Shown piece after piece: positions 1 to 8,128 of a stretch of 64,000 bases of DNA (its first letter is position 1; the number at the start of each line of letters is the position of its first letter). Source of the DNA: Amycolatopsis sp. NBC_00345 (GTDB lineage: Bacteria; Actinomycetota; Actinomycetes; Mycobacteriales; Pseudonocardiaceae); assembly GCF_036116635.1 (NCBI RefSeq), contig NZ_CP107995.1, positions 2,108,001-2,172,000 on the forward strand, given 5' to 3'. Made by a program: the position numbers and the translations under genes. The notes under the pieces are model-generated. The model had not been told where the DNA came from and did not search any database. It was given only the letters and a program-made list of their open reading frames with translations.

Positions 1-21
1 TGCTTCTGATAGGGTGACGGG

Positions 22-441
22 ATGAGTGACCTGCCGTCCACGCCGGAGCTGCGGCTCCTGGACGCCCTGTTCCGGCTCAGCAAGTCGGTGCTGGCCGACG
101 CGCGGACCCACGTCACGGCGGCGGCCGATCTCGACCTGGGGGACTTCCTCGTGCTGCGCAGCATCCAGTTCGGCGCCGACTCGCCCGGCGCGCTGGCCGC
201 CGATCTCGGTCTCAACCCGGCCGTCGTGAGCCGCTCGCTGACCAAGCTCGTCAAGGAGGGCCTCGTCGAACGGCGGCTCGATCCCGATGACTCCCGGCGC
301 TCCCGCGTCGAACTCACCGAAAAGGGCACGCGGACCAACGCCTTGATCGCCGCGCGCGTCCGGCCGGGCGTGGCCGAGCGCCTCGGCCGCCTCGACCCGG
401 ACCGGGTCGCCGCCCTGCTCGACGGCCTCGAAGCACTCTGA
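22..441 (+). CDS. MarR family transcriptional regulator
   Basis: A 139-residue winged-helix repressor of MarR size. The central part (roughly residues 30-100) has the family layout: a recognition helix region around NPAVVSRSLTKLVKEGLVER followed by the wing with the DPDDSRR turn, which MarR proteins use to contact DNA as dimers. The ATG at 22 is preceded by TAGGGT at 10-15, six bases upstream, so the mRNA is probably leaderless. The gene lies 6 bp upstream of a decayed LuxR-type gene. The ligand and targets cannot be told from the sequence; the left neighbour is outside the window. Confidence 0.9.
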   Translation: MSDLPSTPELRLLDALFRLSKSVLADARTHVTAAADLDLGDFLVLRSIQFGADSPGALAADLGLNPAVVSRSLTKLVKEGLVERRLDPDDSRRSRVELTEKGTRTNALIAARVRPGVAERLGRLDPDRVAALLDGLEAL

Positions 442-447
442 ACTCCC

Positions 448-1057
448 ATGCTGGAGAACACCACTGGCCTCACCGCACCCGTCGCCTCCGCGAGCGTCCT
501 CGAACGTGCCGGGCGGCTTGTCCCGCTAATTCGCGATCTCGTCAAATGTGACGCGGTGGCGCTGACGGCTTCGAACCCGTTCGCGCTGAGCCCGCAACAC
601 AAGTTGCTCGCTGCCGACGGGTACTCGGACGCCGCGCTCAGGCGATCTCCCCGCCGGATTCCGCGAAGGCATCACGGCCTGTTTGTGGTTCTCGCCGAGG
701 CCAGCAATCTCTTGCACCCTCACCGCGTTCTCGCGGACGAGGTGCACGGCGACGCGCACGTCGCGTTGATCGGCGGGACGTTCCACCGGATCGAGCTGAC
801 CCGGCGCGACGGTGCTCGTGGCCGAGCGTGAACTGCCGGCGCCCTATGCCCTCACCGCACGGGAACTGCAGGTCGTCACGCTCCTCGCGGCCGGCGCCAG
901 TAACCCGAGGATCGCTGACGCCCTCGTCGTCAGCCGGCGCACGGTCTCGACCCATGTCGAGCACATCCTGGCGAAGCTCGGAGTGGCGTCCCGGGCCGAA
1001 GCAGCCGCGCTGGCCACACGCGAAGGCCTGCGGCTGATTCAGCCGGACTCGTTCTGA
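448..1057 (+). pseudogene. Decayed GAF-LuxR transcriptional regulator
   Basis: Three reading frames each carry a piece of one regulator. Frame 1 from ATG 448 gives an N-terminal sensor-like segment (VPLIRDLVKCDAVALTASNP). At 647 the readable protein moves to frame 2 (LPAGFREGITACLW), returns to frame 1 (VLADEVHGDAHVALI), then frame 2 again from about 812 with an intact LuxR HTH (LTARELQVVTLLAAGASNPRIAD...). Segments are shorter than expected for a full GAF domain, so internal deletions as well as frameshifts are implied. The HTH part alone (812-1057, GTG start) could still be made as an 81-residue protein. Inference: recent decay of a regulator that probably served the next gene. Confidence 0.75.
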
Positions 1058-1109
1058 CCTACCGCCGCGTCGGCCTGGCCGGATACGTCAGTTGACCGAT
1101 GTCGCCGAG

Positions 1110-1133
1110 GCCGAGTCTGTACCTAGACTCGGC
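1110..1133. promoter_or_regulatory. Perfect 9-bp inverted repeat upstream of the hydrolase
   Basis: Arms GCCGAGTCT (1110-1118) and AGACTCGGC (1125-1133) match perfectly around a 6-base centre. The repeat sits 29 bp before the hydrolase ATG and after the LuxR remnant. It has no following T run, so an operator is more likely than a terminator, but either is possible. Confidence 0.45.
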
Positions 1134-1162
1134 TTCCCCGCGTACGGATCAAGGAGCAGTCC

Positions 1163-2049
1163 ATGAGCAAGATCGAGCAGACCGTCGAGATTCCCCACCT
1201 CGGCGGGTCGACTGTCGGGTACACCTTCGGCCGGCCGTACGACCCCGCGCTCCCGACGCTGGTCCTGATCAACTCGTACACCACCTCGGCCGAGCTGTAC
1301 CGGCCGCAGTTCGCCGACCCGGCGCTCGGCTCCGCGGTCAACCTGCTCGCCCTGGAGCCCTACGGCCACGGTCGCACAAGGGCGTCGTACCAGCACTTCA
1401 CCTACTGGGACAGCGCGGTCGCGAACCTGCAGGCCCTCGCCGCCCTCGGCATCCGCGAGGCGTTCGTGCTGGGCACCTCGCAGGGCGGCTGGGTGGCGGT
1501 CCGCATGGCACTGCTCGCCCCGGACGTCGTGAAGGGCCTTCTCACGCTCGGCACGTCGATGGACTTCGAGAGCCCGCGCAGCCGCGAGCTGGGGTGCTGG
1601 GACGGGACCGCGGCCAACACGCCGATCGTCGACGCCCTCGCCGAGCCGGTCGGCGAGGACTGGGTCGTGCCGGACCTGTTCGTGGACGGGGTGTTCGAGG
1701 CAGCTCTGGGCGGCGTCTCGGGCGAGGAGCGAGAATTCTGGCTCGCCACCTACCGCGCGAACTACGCCGGTGACGCCGGACGCCACCGCCTGCGCGTCAG
1801 CACGGTGAACCTGCGGGACCGCGACGGGCTCCACGGCCGGCTGGACGACGTCCGCTGCCCCGTCCTCTGGCTGCACGGCACCGCGGACCAGTGTACTCCG
1901 TGGCGAACGCCGAGGAGGAGATCCGGCTGTTCACCCGCTCGCCCGAGGCGCGCCTGGAAGTCGTCGAGGGCGGGCAGCACTTCCTGAGCGCCTCGAACCC
2001 CGCGGAGGTCGGCTCCGCGGCGGTCGAGTTCGTGAAGCGCTGGGGCTGA
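1163..2049 (+). pseudogene. Alpha/beta hydrolase with a single-base frameshift
   Basis: The first 243 codons read as an alpha/beta hydrolase: nucleophile elbow GTSQGG near residue 113 and a late strand CPVLWLHGTADQ that normally carries the catalytic acid. At about 1891 the frame breaks. Reading on in the next frame (from TAC 1894) restores the expected C-terminus, with the catalytic-His region EGGQHFLSA, ending at TGA 2047-2049. One missing base (GTG to TG after GACCAG) explains it. The uncorrected frame instead ends at 1987 with a nonsense tail and lacks the catalytic His. RBS AAGGAG precedes ATG 1163. Either a real loss of function or a sequencing error; the decayed regulator next door favours real decay. 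Confidence 0.8.
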
Positions 2050-2078
2050 GCGATACCCCGAAGTCCGGCGCGCAGGGC

Positions 2079-2528
2079 TCAGGCCGGAGACGTTCCCGGT
2101 GTGCTGCCGCCGAGCGCGTCCATGACGAGCAGCGGGTCGAGATAGTCGCGCCAGTGCACGATCTTGCGGTCCTGGATGGTGATCACCGAGACGAAGCGGT
2201 TCAGGTAGCGCTTGCCGTTGTGGACGGTCGTCCCGTGGATCGTGTACTCCAGGACGGCGACCGACTTCTCCCGGTCGTAGCAGGAGAACACGTCGCTGCT
2301 GCCGTCCTGGACGATCGTGTCCCCGTAACCGCGGTACAGCTCGGCGAGCGCGTCCCGGCCGACGATCTTCCTGGGGTAGCCCGGCACGGTGATCACATAC
2401 TCGACGACCACGTCCTCGGCGTGGATGTCGAAGAAGTCCTCACCGTCCACCAGCCCTTCGAGGCCTTTTGTGATGACCTCGAAGTACGGCGTCATCGCTG
2501 CGTACCCGCTCATGTCCACGGTTGTCAT
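2079..2528 (-). CDS. SnoaL-like / nuclear transport factor 2-like protein
   Basis: A 149-residue small alpha+beta barrel protein of the SnoaL/ketosteroid isomerase-like superfamily, recognised by the length and the pattern of helix, strand and the repeated HWRDY/DYLDP end. Family members act as isomerases, cyclases or hydrolases on small hydrophobic substrates, but this one has no assigned substrate. The ATG at 2528 is chosen because AAGGA lies about 9 bases upstream; the open frame extends further but into the divergent promoter. It is divergent from a WYL regulator and shares its operator, so it is the likely target of that regulator. Confidence 0.75.
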   Translation of the reverse strand: MTTVDMSGYAAMTPYFEVITKGLEGLVDGEDFFDIHAEDVVVEYVITVPGYPRKIVGRDALAELYRGYGDTIVQDGSSDVFSCYDREKSVAVLEYTIHGTTVHNGKRYLNRFVSVITIQDRKIVHWRDYLDPLLVMDALGGSTPGTSPA

Positions 2529-2581
2529 GTCACTCGATCCTTTTCGTTCGTCCGCCGATGCCGGCTCTGCGAACGCTAGGG

Positions 2582-2612
2582 CCTGACCAGGACAGCTTCG
2601 GTCCTGGTCAGG
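2582..2612. promoter_or_regulatory. Operator: perfect 12-bp inverted repeat in a divergent promoter
   Basis: CCTGACCAGGAC (2582-2593) and GTCCTGGTCAGG (2601-2612) are perfect inverted copies with a 7-base centre. The right arm ends 3 bp before a TAGAAT -10 box (2616-2621), which is followed after 7 bases by the GTG start of the WYL regulator at 2629. The repeat therefore covers the -35 region of the regulator and the upstream region of the divergent SnoaL-like gene. This is the arrangement expected of an autoregulated operator. Confidence 0.8.
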
Positions 2613-2628
2613 ACCTAGAATCGAGTGG

Positions 2629-3579
2629 GTGATCAGCACCTCGGCCCGCCTGCTCCGGCTCGTGTCGCTGCTGTCGGCGCGCCCGTCGTGGACGAACCGC
2701 GAGCTGGGGGAGCGGATGGAGGTCACCGACCGCACCATCCGGCGGGACATCGCCAAACTGCGGGAACTCGGTTACGGCATCGAGTCCGGCCCCGGTCCGT
2801 GGGGCGGCTACCGGCTCGTGGGCGGGGCCAAGGTGCCGCCGCTGAGCCTGGACGACGAAGAGGCGCTCGCGGTGGCCGTCGCACTGCGCGAAGCGGCGCT
2901 CAGCGGTGTGCTCGGCGGCGACCAGGCCGCGTTGTCGGCGCTGCTGAAACTGCGCAACCTGCTGCCCCAGCGCGTCGCCGCCCGGCTCGGCGAACTGGAC
3001 GACGCGTTTGTGCACACCTCGCGGACCGACGCCGGCCAGGTGTCACCGGGCGTTCTGCTGGAGCTGGCTTCCGCGTGCCGCAAGGGCGAACGCCTCCGGC
3101 TGTCCTATCGCGACATGCGCGGCCGTGACTCGGTCCGCGACGTCGACCCGCACCGGCTCGTGCGCACCCGGCACCGGTGGTACCTCGTCGCCCTCGACGT
3201 CGCGCGGGGGAACTGGCGGACCTTCCGCGCCGACCGCGTCACCGACTCGCACCCGACCGGCACCCGGACCGAGCTCGACGACCCGCCCGACGCCGCGGCG
3301 CTCGTCGCCCACATGCTGCTGCGCGACTACCCCCTCTACACGACCATCCGGGTGCCGCTGGGCCTGGACGACGCGCGCGGGCTCGTCCCGCCCCACCGCG
3401 GCAGTCATCAGCCCGACGGGCCTGCCGTCACCCTTGTCACCATCGGCGGCACGGATCCCGACCAGCTCGCCGGCTACCTGCTCAGCCTCGCGTCCCCACT
3501 GCGGATCCTCTCGCCCGACAGCGTCCGCGAAGCCCTGCACCGGCGCGTCCGCGAGCTGCTCGACCCGGACGACGTCTAG
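2629..3579 (+). CDS. WYL-domain helix-turn-helix regulator (YafY/PafC type)
   Basis: 316 residues. The N-terminus (about 1-60) is a winged helix (WTNRELGERMEVTDRTIRRDIAKLRELGY), followed by the usual GGYRL wing. Residues about 140-215 form the WYL domain with the signature around RTRHRWYLVALD, a ligand- or nucleic-acid-sensing Sm-like fold. Family members are ligand-responsive repressors or activators of neighbouring genes. The GTG at 2629 lies 7 bases after TAGAAT, so translation is probably leaderless, and the 12-bp palindrome just upstream is the likely self-operator. The divergent SnoaL-like gene is the probable target. Confidence 0.88.
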   Translation: MISTSARLLRLVSLLSARPSWTNRELGERMEVTDRTIRRDIAKLRELGYGIESGPGPWGGYRLVGGAKVPPLSLDDEEALAVAVALREAALSGVLGGDQAALSALLKLRNLLPQRVAARLGELDDAFVHTSRTDAGQVSPGVLLELASACRKGERLRLSYRDMRGRDSVRDVDPHRLVRTRHRWYLVALDVARGNWRTFRADRVTDSHPTGTRTELDDPPDAAALVAHMLLRDYPLYTTIRVPLGLDDARGLVPPHRGSHQPDGPAVTLVTIGGTDPDQLAGYLLSLASPLRILSPDSVREALHRRVRELLDPDDV

Positions 3580-3582
3580 CTT

Positions 3583-3635
3583 GCCGTCAAGGACTCCTTA
3601 CCTACCTTGAGGGTAGGCAAGGAGTCCTTGACGGC
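3583..3635. terminator. Long 24-bp hairpin after the WYL gene
   Basis: Arms 3583-3606 and 3612-3635 pair over 24 positions with one A/C mismatch (3600/3618) and a 5-base loop. It begins 3 bp after the WYL stop codon. There is no U run, typical for actinomycete terminators. The strand-symmetric core (TCAAGGACTCCTT) looks like a dispersed intergenic palindromic repeat, which cannot be tested from one copy. Confidence 0.6.
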
Positions 3636-3740
3636 GTCCAGGCGGTGGTGAGTGGTCTACTCCAACGGGGCGGAACTGCTTCTCCTCCCGGGATTCCCGG
3701 CCTAACGTCGAGGGATTACCCGGACACCGTGGGGGCCCCG

Positions 3741-5252
3741 ATGGTCAGCAGACGTGACGTACTACGGATCGGAACCGCCGCCCTCGCGGGCACGATGATC
3801 GAGTCGGCCGTGGCGGGCGGCTCGGCGCACGCGGCGCCGGCACCGCTCCCGGCACCGCTCCCGGCGGGCCCGGTGACGCCGGTGACGCCGGTGCCCGTCG
3901 AGCACGGGTGCTACCTGACCTTCTGCCGCATCCCGACCGCCGGTCTGGCCACCTGGAAGTCCATTATGGACAGCTTCGCCGAGGACGGCGTCGACCGCGT
4001 CGTGTTGTGGCTCGGTGGCGCGTTCCGGTCCCGGAAGTACCCGATCACCTGGCAGTACAACCGGTCGCACCGCAACGTGCGGGAGGACTTCGCCGGTGAC
4101 CTCATCGAGTACGCGCACACCTTGGGCATCCGCGTGCTGCTGGGTTTCACCCCCTACACCTATGACGGCACCAACCAATACGCCTTCGAGCGCCCGGACC
4201 TCAAGGCCCAGCAGGCCGGCGGGCAGCTGGCGCGGATGCAGGGCATCCACTCGTGGGGCTACAACCTCGACCCGACGAAGGCGGACGCGAAGCGGTTCAT
4301 GCTCGAATACGCGCGCGAGCTGTACTTCGACTTCTACCCGAACGCCGACGGCCTGCTCATCGAATCCTCCGACATCGACATCTGCACCGGCGGCGACTGC
4401 GGCGGGCCGCGGCACTACTACGAGATCGAGTTCGAATTCGTCCGCCAGCTGTCCGACGAGGTGTGGGCGCACAACCCGGACGCGGACATCATCGTGCACC
4501 CCAACTACTTCGTCGGCGGCAGCAACGGCGCGGAACTGCCGTACGATCCACGGTGGACGGTGATCTTCAGCCCGTGGACGGTCAACCTCGACTTCGCGAA
4601 GAAGGTCTCCCGCGCCTACTACTTCGACCTGGACGTCATCAGCCAGCCGCCGGAGAACGTCGCGTCGAGCGTCCGCTGGGTGCGCGACCACGGGTTCGCC
4701 TCGTACTTCCCCTCGCAGGAATTCTTCACCTTCGTCGCGCAGCACGCCGAAATCGGCGAGACCAATCTCATCGGGCAGCAGCTGCGCCCCTTCGGCTTCG
4801 ATTTCCTCGGCCTGGACGAGAACCCGTACGCCGACCCGGTGGTCAGCGTCAACCGGGTCGCGTTGCGCGAGTACGCGAAGAACCCGGACCTGCCGGACGC
4901 GGACTTCCACGCCCGGCTGGGCGCGGCGGTGTTCGGCGACACCGCGACCGAGCAGAACGTCACGGACCTGCTGTTCCTGCACGATTTCTGTTACGGGCAC
5001 GACAAATCGCTGTTCTCGCTCGCGGTGCAGGCCGATCCGCGGGCGATGCGGGACCGGCTGGAGCGCGGGCTGCTCGGCTTCGCCGACCTCCGGGCCATTC
5101 AGGGCAAGCTCGACGCGCTGCCCGCGGTCGCCGAGCGGATCCGCCGCTCCCGGAACCCGGCGGTGCGGCGGCTCGACCGGCACACCAGCCTCGTCGCCCG
5201 CAACTGGGACCGCGATTCCCGCGACCTCCTCGGCGCCCACCTGCGCGGCTGA
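3741..5252 (+). CDS. Tat-exported TIM-barrel-like protein, possible glycoside hydrolase
   Basis: 503 residues. The N-terminus is a Tat signal (SRRDVLRIG, then a hydrophobic stretch ending ASAH-A like sites near residue 35), so the product is exported folded. The body has the rhythm of a (beta/alpha)8 barrel: VDRVVLWLGGAF, GIRVLLGFTPY, NADGLLIESSD, ADIIVHPNY, ASYFPSQEFF. The acidic ESSD segment (about residue 212) is placed as catalytic acids often are in glycoside hydrolases, followed by CTGGDC. I do not recognise a numbered family. It is convergent with, and 12 bp from, the amino-sugar operon, which supports a role in releasing its substrate. A GTG at 3729 is an alternative start. Confidence 0.65.
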   Translation: MVSRRDVLRIGTAALAGTMIESAVAGGSAHAAPAPLPAPLPAGPVTPVTPVPVEHGCYLTFCRIPTAGLATWKSIMDSFAEDGVDRVVLWLGGAFRSRKYPITWQYNRSHRNVREDFAGDLIEYAHTLGIRVLLGFTPYTYDGTNQYAFERPDLKAQQAGGQLARMQGIHSWGYNLDPTKADAKRFMLEYARELYFDFYPNADGLLIESSDIDICTGGDCGGPRHYYEIEFEFVRQLSDEVWAHNPDADIIVHPNYFVGGSNGAELPYDPRWTVIFSPWTVNLDFAKKVSRAYYFDLDVISQPPENVASSVRWVRDHGFASYFPSQEFFTFVAQHAEIGETNLIGQQLRPFGFDFLGLDENPYADPVVSVNRVALREYAKNPDLPDADFHARLGAAVFGDTATEQNVTDLLFLHDFCYGHDKSLFSLAVQADPRAMRDRLERGLLGFADLRAIQGKLDALPAVAERIRRSRNPAVRRLDRHTSLVARNWDRDSRDLLGAHLRG

Positions 5253-5264
5253 ACCGGTCCGGGG

Positions 5265-6503
5265 TCAGCAAGTCCGCAGCAGCCGGACGGCCTCCCACAC
5301 CGCGAGTTCGGCACCACCCTCGCCCACCGGGGAGATGTTGACCTCGTAAACGTCGGTGCGGTAGGCGGCGGCGCCGGGCAGGTAGCCGAGGTATCCACCG
5401 GTGTAACCGGCCACCGCGAGCGGGCCGGGTACTTCGGACGACAGTGCGTCCGCCAGTTCGAGATAGGGTTCGCCGCCGAAGCCGACCAGCCTCAGGTCGC
5501 CGAGCCGGACCGCGCTCACCACCAGCCGCGGGTCCCGGATCCGCGCGGACGCGGCCAGTTCGGCCCCCTGCAGCGCGGTTTCCGCGGTACGCACGGCCAC
5601 GGCGTCCGCGGTCCGGCGGGCTGCGCCGAGGTGCCGCCGGAGGGCGCCGGTGTCCGGCATGGGTTCGTCCGCCCGGCCCGGCAAGCCGAGGGACAGGGTT
5701 CGCGCACCGGCGATCGACGCGCGGCTCAGGTCGATCGGCCGGCCCGGCGTTTCGATCAGCGCGAGCACCTGCTCGGCGGCCAGCGCGCCGAGCCGGGCCA
5801 GCTCGTCCGGCCGCTGCTCCCGGCGGTGCGGGCGGGTGCTGACGTCGCCCGCGGCCCCGGTGGCGACCATCGCCCAGCCGCCGAGCCGCGCGGCCAGCGC
5901 CCGGCGCACCGCCCCGGCGAGGTCCGCGCTGACCAGAAGGTTGTCCGCGCCGAGCACGGTCGGGTGCACCGGGAGCACGACGACGGCCCCGAGCACCCGC
6001 TCCCGGCCGCGGACGGCCAGCACGGTCACCGGCACGTCCTTCCTCGGGTGCGGCCCGCTGCGTTGCCCGCCGACGCCTTCGATAAGTCCGTTGTGGACGG
6101 TGAGGTCGGCCGGTGTTTCGGCGGCCAGCGCGTTCGCCGCCGCGTGTTCGGCGGCTTGGACCACTCGGCTGCGCCATTCGGGCGGAGTCCGGCCGCCGCC
6201 CGGCTGGCAGCCGACGTCCGGCCCGGAATGCGTGTGCGTCGCCGACAGCCACACCAGTTCCGGCCGGGTCCGCAACGCCTCGGCCAGCCCGTCCGCCAGC
6301 GGCCCGGCGAGGTCGGTGTTCACGGCCGGCAGATCGGCCACGACCCAGGCGAACCGGCGCCCGCCCGCGCTGATCGTCACGGCGTGCACCTCCAGGGGGT
6401 CGAGCGTGCCGGTGCTCGTCCCGGTCCGGGCGGCATAACCGCCGAGCGGGGTGCCGGCGGGCACCGCGAGGCCCGCCCGGCCGTGGCCGATCCCCGTGGT
6501 CAA
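5265..6503 (-). CDS. Neutral ceramidase-fold hydrolase (N-terminal domain only)
   Basis: About 412 residues starting at TTG 6503, which overlaps the stop of the upstream fusion gene by 3 bases. It matches the N-terminal catalytic domain of neutral/alkaline ceramidases: Zn-binding motif SATHTHSGPDV near residue 80, a second histidine in VVLPVHPTVLG, and the closing GYTGGYLGYLP. The C-terminal immunoglobulin-like domain of true ceramidases (about 650-700 residues) is absent and no signal peptide is visible, so it is a cytoplasmic amidase/hydrolase of unknown substrate. As the last gene of an amino-sugar transport operon it may act as a deacylase on an N-acyl amino sugar (inference). Confidence 0.75.
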   Translation of the reverse strand: MTTGIGHGRAGLAVPAGTPLGGYAARTGTSTGTLDPLEVHAVTISAGGRRFAWVVADLPAVNTDLAGPLADGLAEALRTRPELVWLSATHTHSGPDVGCQPGGGRTPPEWRSRVVQAAEHAAANALAAETPADLTVHNGLIEGVGGQRSGPHPRKDVPVTVLAVRGRERVLGAVVVLPVHPTVLGADNLLVSADLAGAVRRALAARLGGWAMVATGAAGDVSTRPHRREQRPDELARLGALAAEQVLALIETPGRPIDLSRASIAGARTLSLGLPGRADEPMPDTGALRRHLGAARRTADAVAVRTAETALQGAELAASARIRDPRLVVSAVRLGDLRLVGFGGEPYLELADALSSEVPGPLAVAGYTGGYLGYLPGAAAYRTDVYEVNISPVGEGGAELAVWEAVRLLRTC

Positions 6504-8128
6504 GACAGCGCCTGCGCGAGCCGGGAGGTGATGGCCGTCGGGTTCGTGATGGCCGCACCGACGACAACGGCATACGCACCCGCGTCGACCGCCGCCCGCA
6601 CGTCGTCGGCACTGCGGTAGCGGCCTTCGGCGACCACCGGGCAGTCGAGCCGGGCCACCAGCGCGGCGACCAGGCCGACGTCCGGCCGCTCCGGCACCGG
6701 GCCGCCGGTGTACCCGGCCAGCGTCGTGGCGATCACGTCGGCGCCCGCCGCCCTGGCCGCGAGGCCCGAGGCGACGTCGTCCACGTCGGCCATCACCGGC
6801 ACGCCCAGCTCTTCGTGGATCCGCCGGACCTGCTCCCGGAGCGTGCCACCGCCGGGGCGCGGCCGCGGGGTGCCGTCGACGGCCACCATCACCGCGCCGG
6901 CCCGTACCACCGCGGCGGCGTCCTCGAACGACGGCGTGATGAACACCCCGCCCGGAGCGGCGACCTTGTTGATGCCGAGCACCGGAATGTCCACTTCGGA
7001 CCGGATGGCGGCCACGTCGGCCGCCCCGTTCGCCCGGATGGCCCGCGCCCCGCCCGCGGCCGCGGCGGCGGCCATTCTCGCCATCGACGCCGGTCCGTGC
7101 AGGGGGTCGCCCGGCGGTGCCTGGCACGACACCAGCAGGGCACCGGACGGGAACGGCAGCGGACTGTCCACTGTGTCCTCCTTGACGACGGGAAAGGCGT
7201 TCGTAATACGGTGTACGGACAAGAGACGGGCATACGGACCGGGCTCGGACGTGGCGAGCCGGACGGCGCCGTCCAGCGGGTCACCGGCCGCGGGGGCGAG
7301 CCGAGCCGTGGGGGAGAGGTCGGCCAGCCGCTTCCGGAGCGGGTCCAGCAGCAGTTCACCCGCCTCGAAGACCCGGCCGGTGCAGGCCACCGGAACGGCG
7401 ACGCCGCGGTCGAGCACGTGCACCGCGGCGGCGATGGTGTGCGCCAGGTCTTCGGCCGCGCCGGTCACGATCGCGGCCGCGACCGGGTCACGGTCAGCGG
7501 CCGCGGCGAAGACCTCGGGCGCGAAGGCCGCGATGACGGCGACCGGCGCCGGGGTCTGGTGGATCCGCTGGGCCAGATCGGGTCCGAGGCCGAAGCGCCG
7601 CTGGGCGGCGGCAGTGAGGATCGTCGCCGCACCCCGGCCGTCCGCGGCGGCGAGGACCGCGCCGAGCCCGGCCCGGCCGATCGCGAACCCGCTTCCGGCG
7701 TCACCGAGGAGGTACCCGCCGCCGTCGACCTTGCGGTATTCGCCGTCCTCGCCTACCGCGAGGCCGACCGTCCCGGTCCCCGCCGCCAGGACGACGCCGT
7801 GGCCGTGCCGCAGTGCCCCGGCGTGCGCGGTCACCATGTCCTCGCACAGCCGCACCTCGGCGGCCCGCAGTACCACGGCGACCCCGGCGGCGAGCCGGTC
7901 CCGGTCCGCGGGCTCGGCCGGGTAGCCGGTCAGGCCGAGGCAGACGACGCCGACCGGTCCGGACAGCCCGGCGTCCAGCGCCGCGATCCGCACCGCGTCG
8001 GTGATCGTGACGGCCGAATCGCCTTGGCGGTAGTCGAACCCCGGGCCCTTGCCGACGCGCGATTCGGGGCCGGACACCAGCCGCAGCGCGCTCTGGCCGC
8101 TGTCGACCGCGACCCACGGGGCGGTCAT
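6500..8128 (-). CDS. Fusion: BadF/BadG-type sugar kinase + N-acetylmannosamine-6-P 2-epimerase (NanE)
   Basis: 542 residues. Residues 1-300 are an ASKHA kinase of the BadF/BadG/GlcNAc-kinase family: phosphate-binding VAVDSGQS at 6-13, AAGTGT at 115-120 and GDAGSG at 142-147. Residues about 327-542 are a complete NanE: SCQAPPGDPLHG near 334, GINKV with the catalytic lysine, and VVAEGRY with the catalytic glutamate. NanE converts ManNAc-6-P to GlcNAc-6-P, so the two halves could phosphorylate and then epimerise one sugar. The start ATG overlaps the permease stop (ATGA). The fused order is kinase first. No nanA lyase, nagA or nagB is nearby. Confidence 0.88.
   Translation of the reverse strand: MTAPWVAVDSGQSALRLVSGPESRVGKGPGFDYRQGDSAVTITDAVRIAALDAGLSGPVGVVCLGLTGYPAEPADRDRLAAGVAVVLRAAEVRLCEDMVTAHAGALRHGHGVVLAAGTGTVGLAVGEDGEYRKVDGGGYLLGDAGSGFAIGRAGLGAVLAAADGRGAATILTAAAQRRFGLGPDLAQRIHQTPAPVAVIAAFAPEVFAAAADRDPVAAAIVTGAAEDLAHTIAAAVHVLDRGVAVPVACTGRVFEAGELLLDPLRKRLADLSPTARLAPAAGDPLDGAVRLATSEPGPYARLLSVHRITNAFPVVKEDTVDSPLPFPSGALLVSCQAPPGDPLHGPASMARMAAAAAAGGARAIRANGAADVAAIRSEVDIPVLGINKVAAPGGVFITPSFEDAAAVVRAGAVMVAVDGTPRPRPGGGTLREQVRRIHEELGVPVMADVDDVASGLAARAAGADVIATTLAGYTGGPVPERPDVGLVAALVARLDCPVVAEGRYRSADDVRAAVDAGAYAVVVGAAITNPTAITSRLAQALS

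Noticed and set aside
3177..3740. Upstream extension of the Tat-protein frame through the WYL gene
   Set aside because: The extension overlaps the WYL gene in another frame and the Tat signal begins exactly at ATG 3741, so the longer start is not real.
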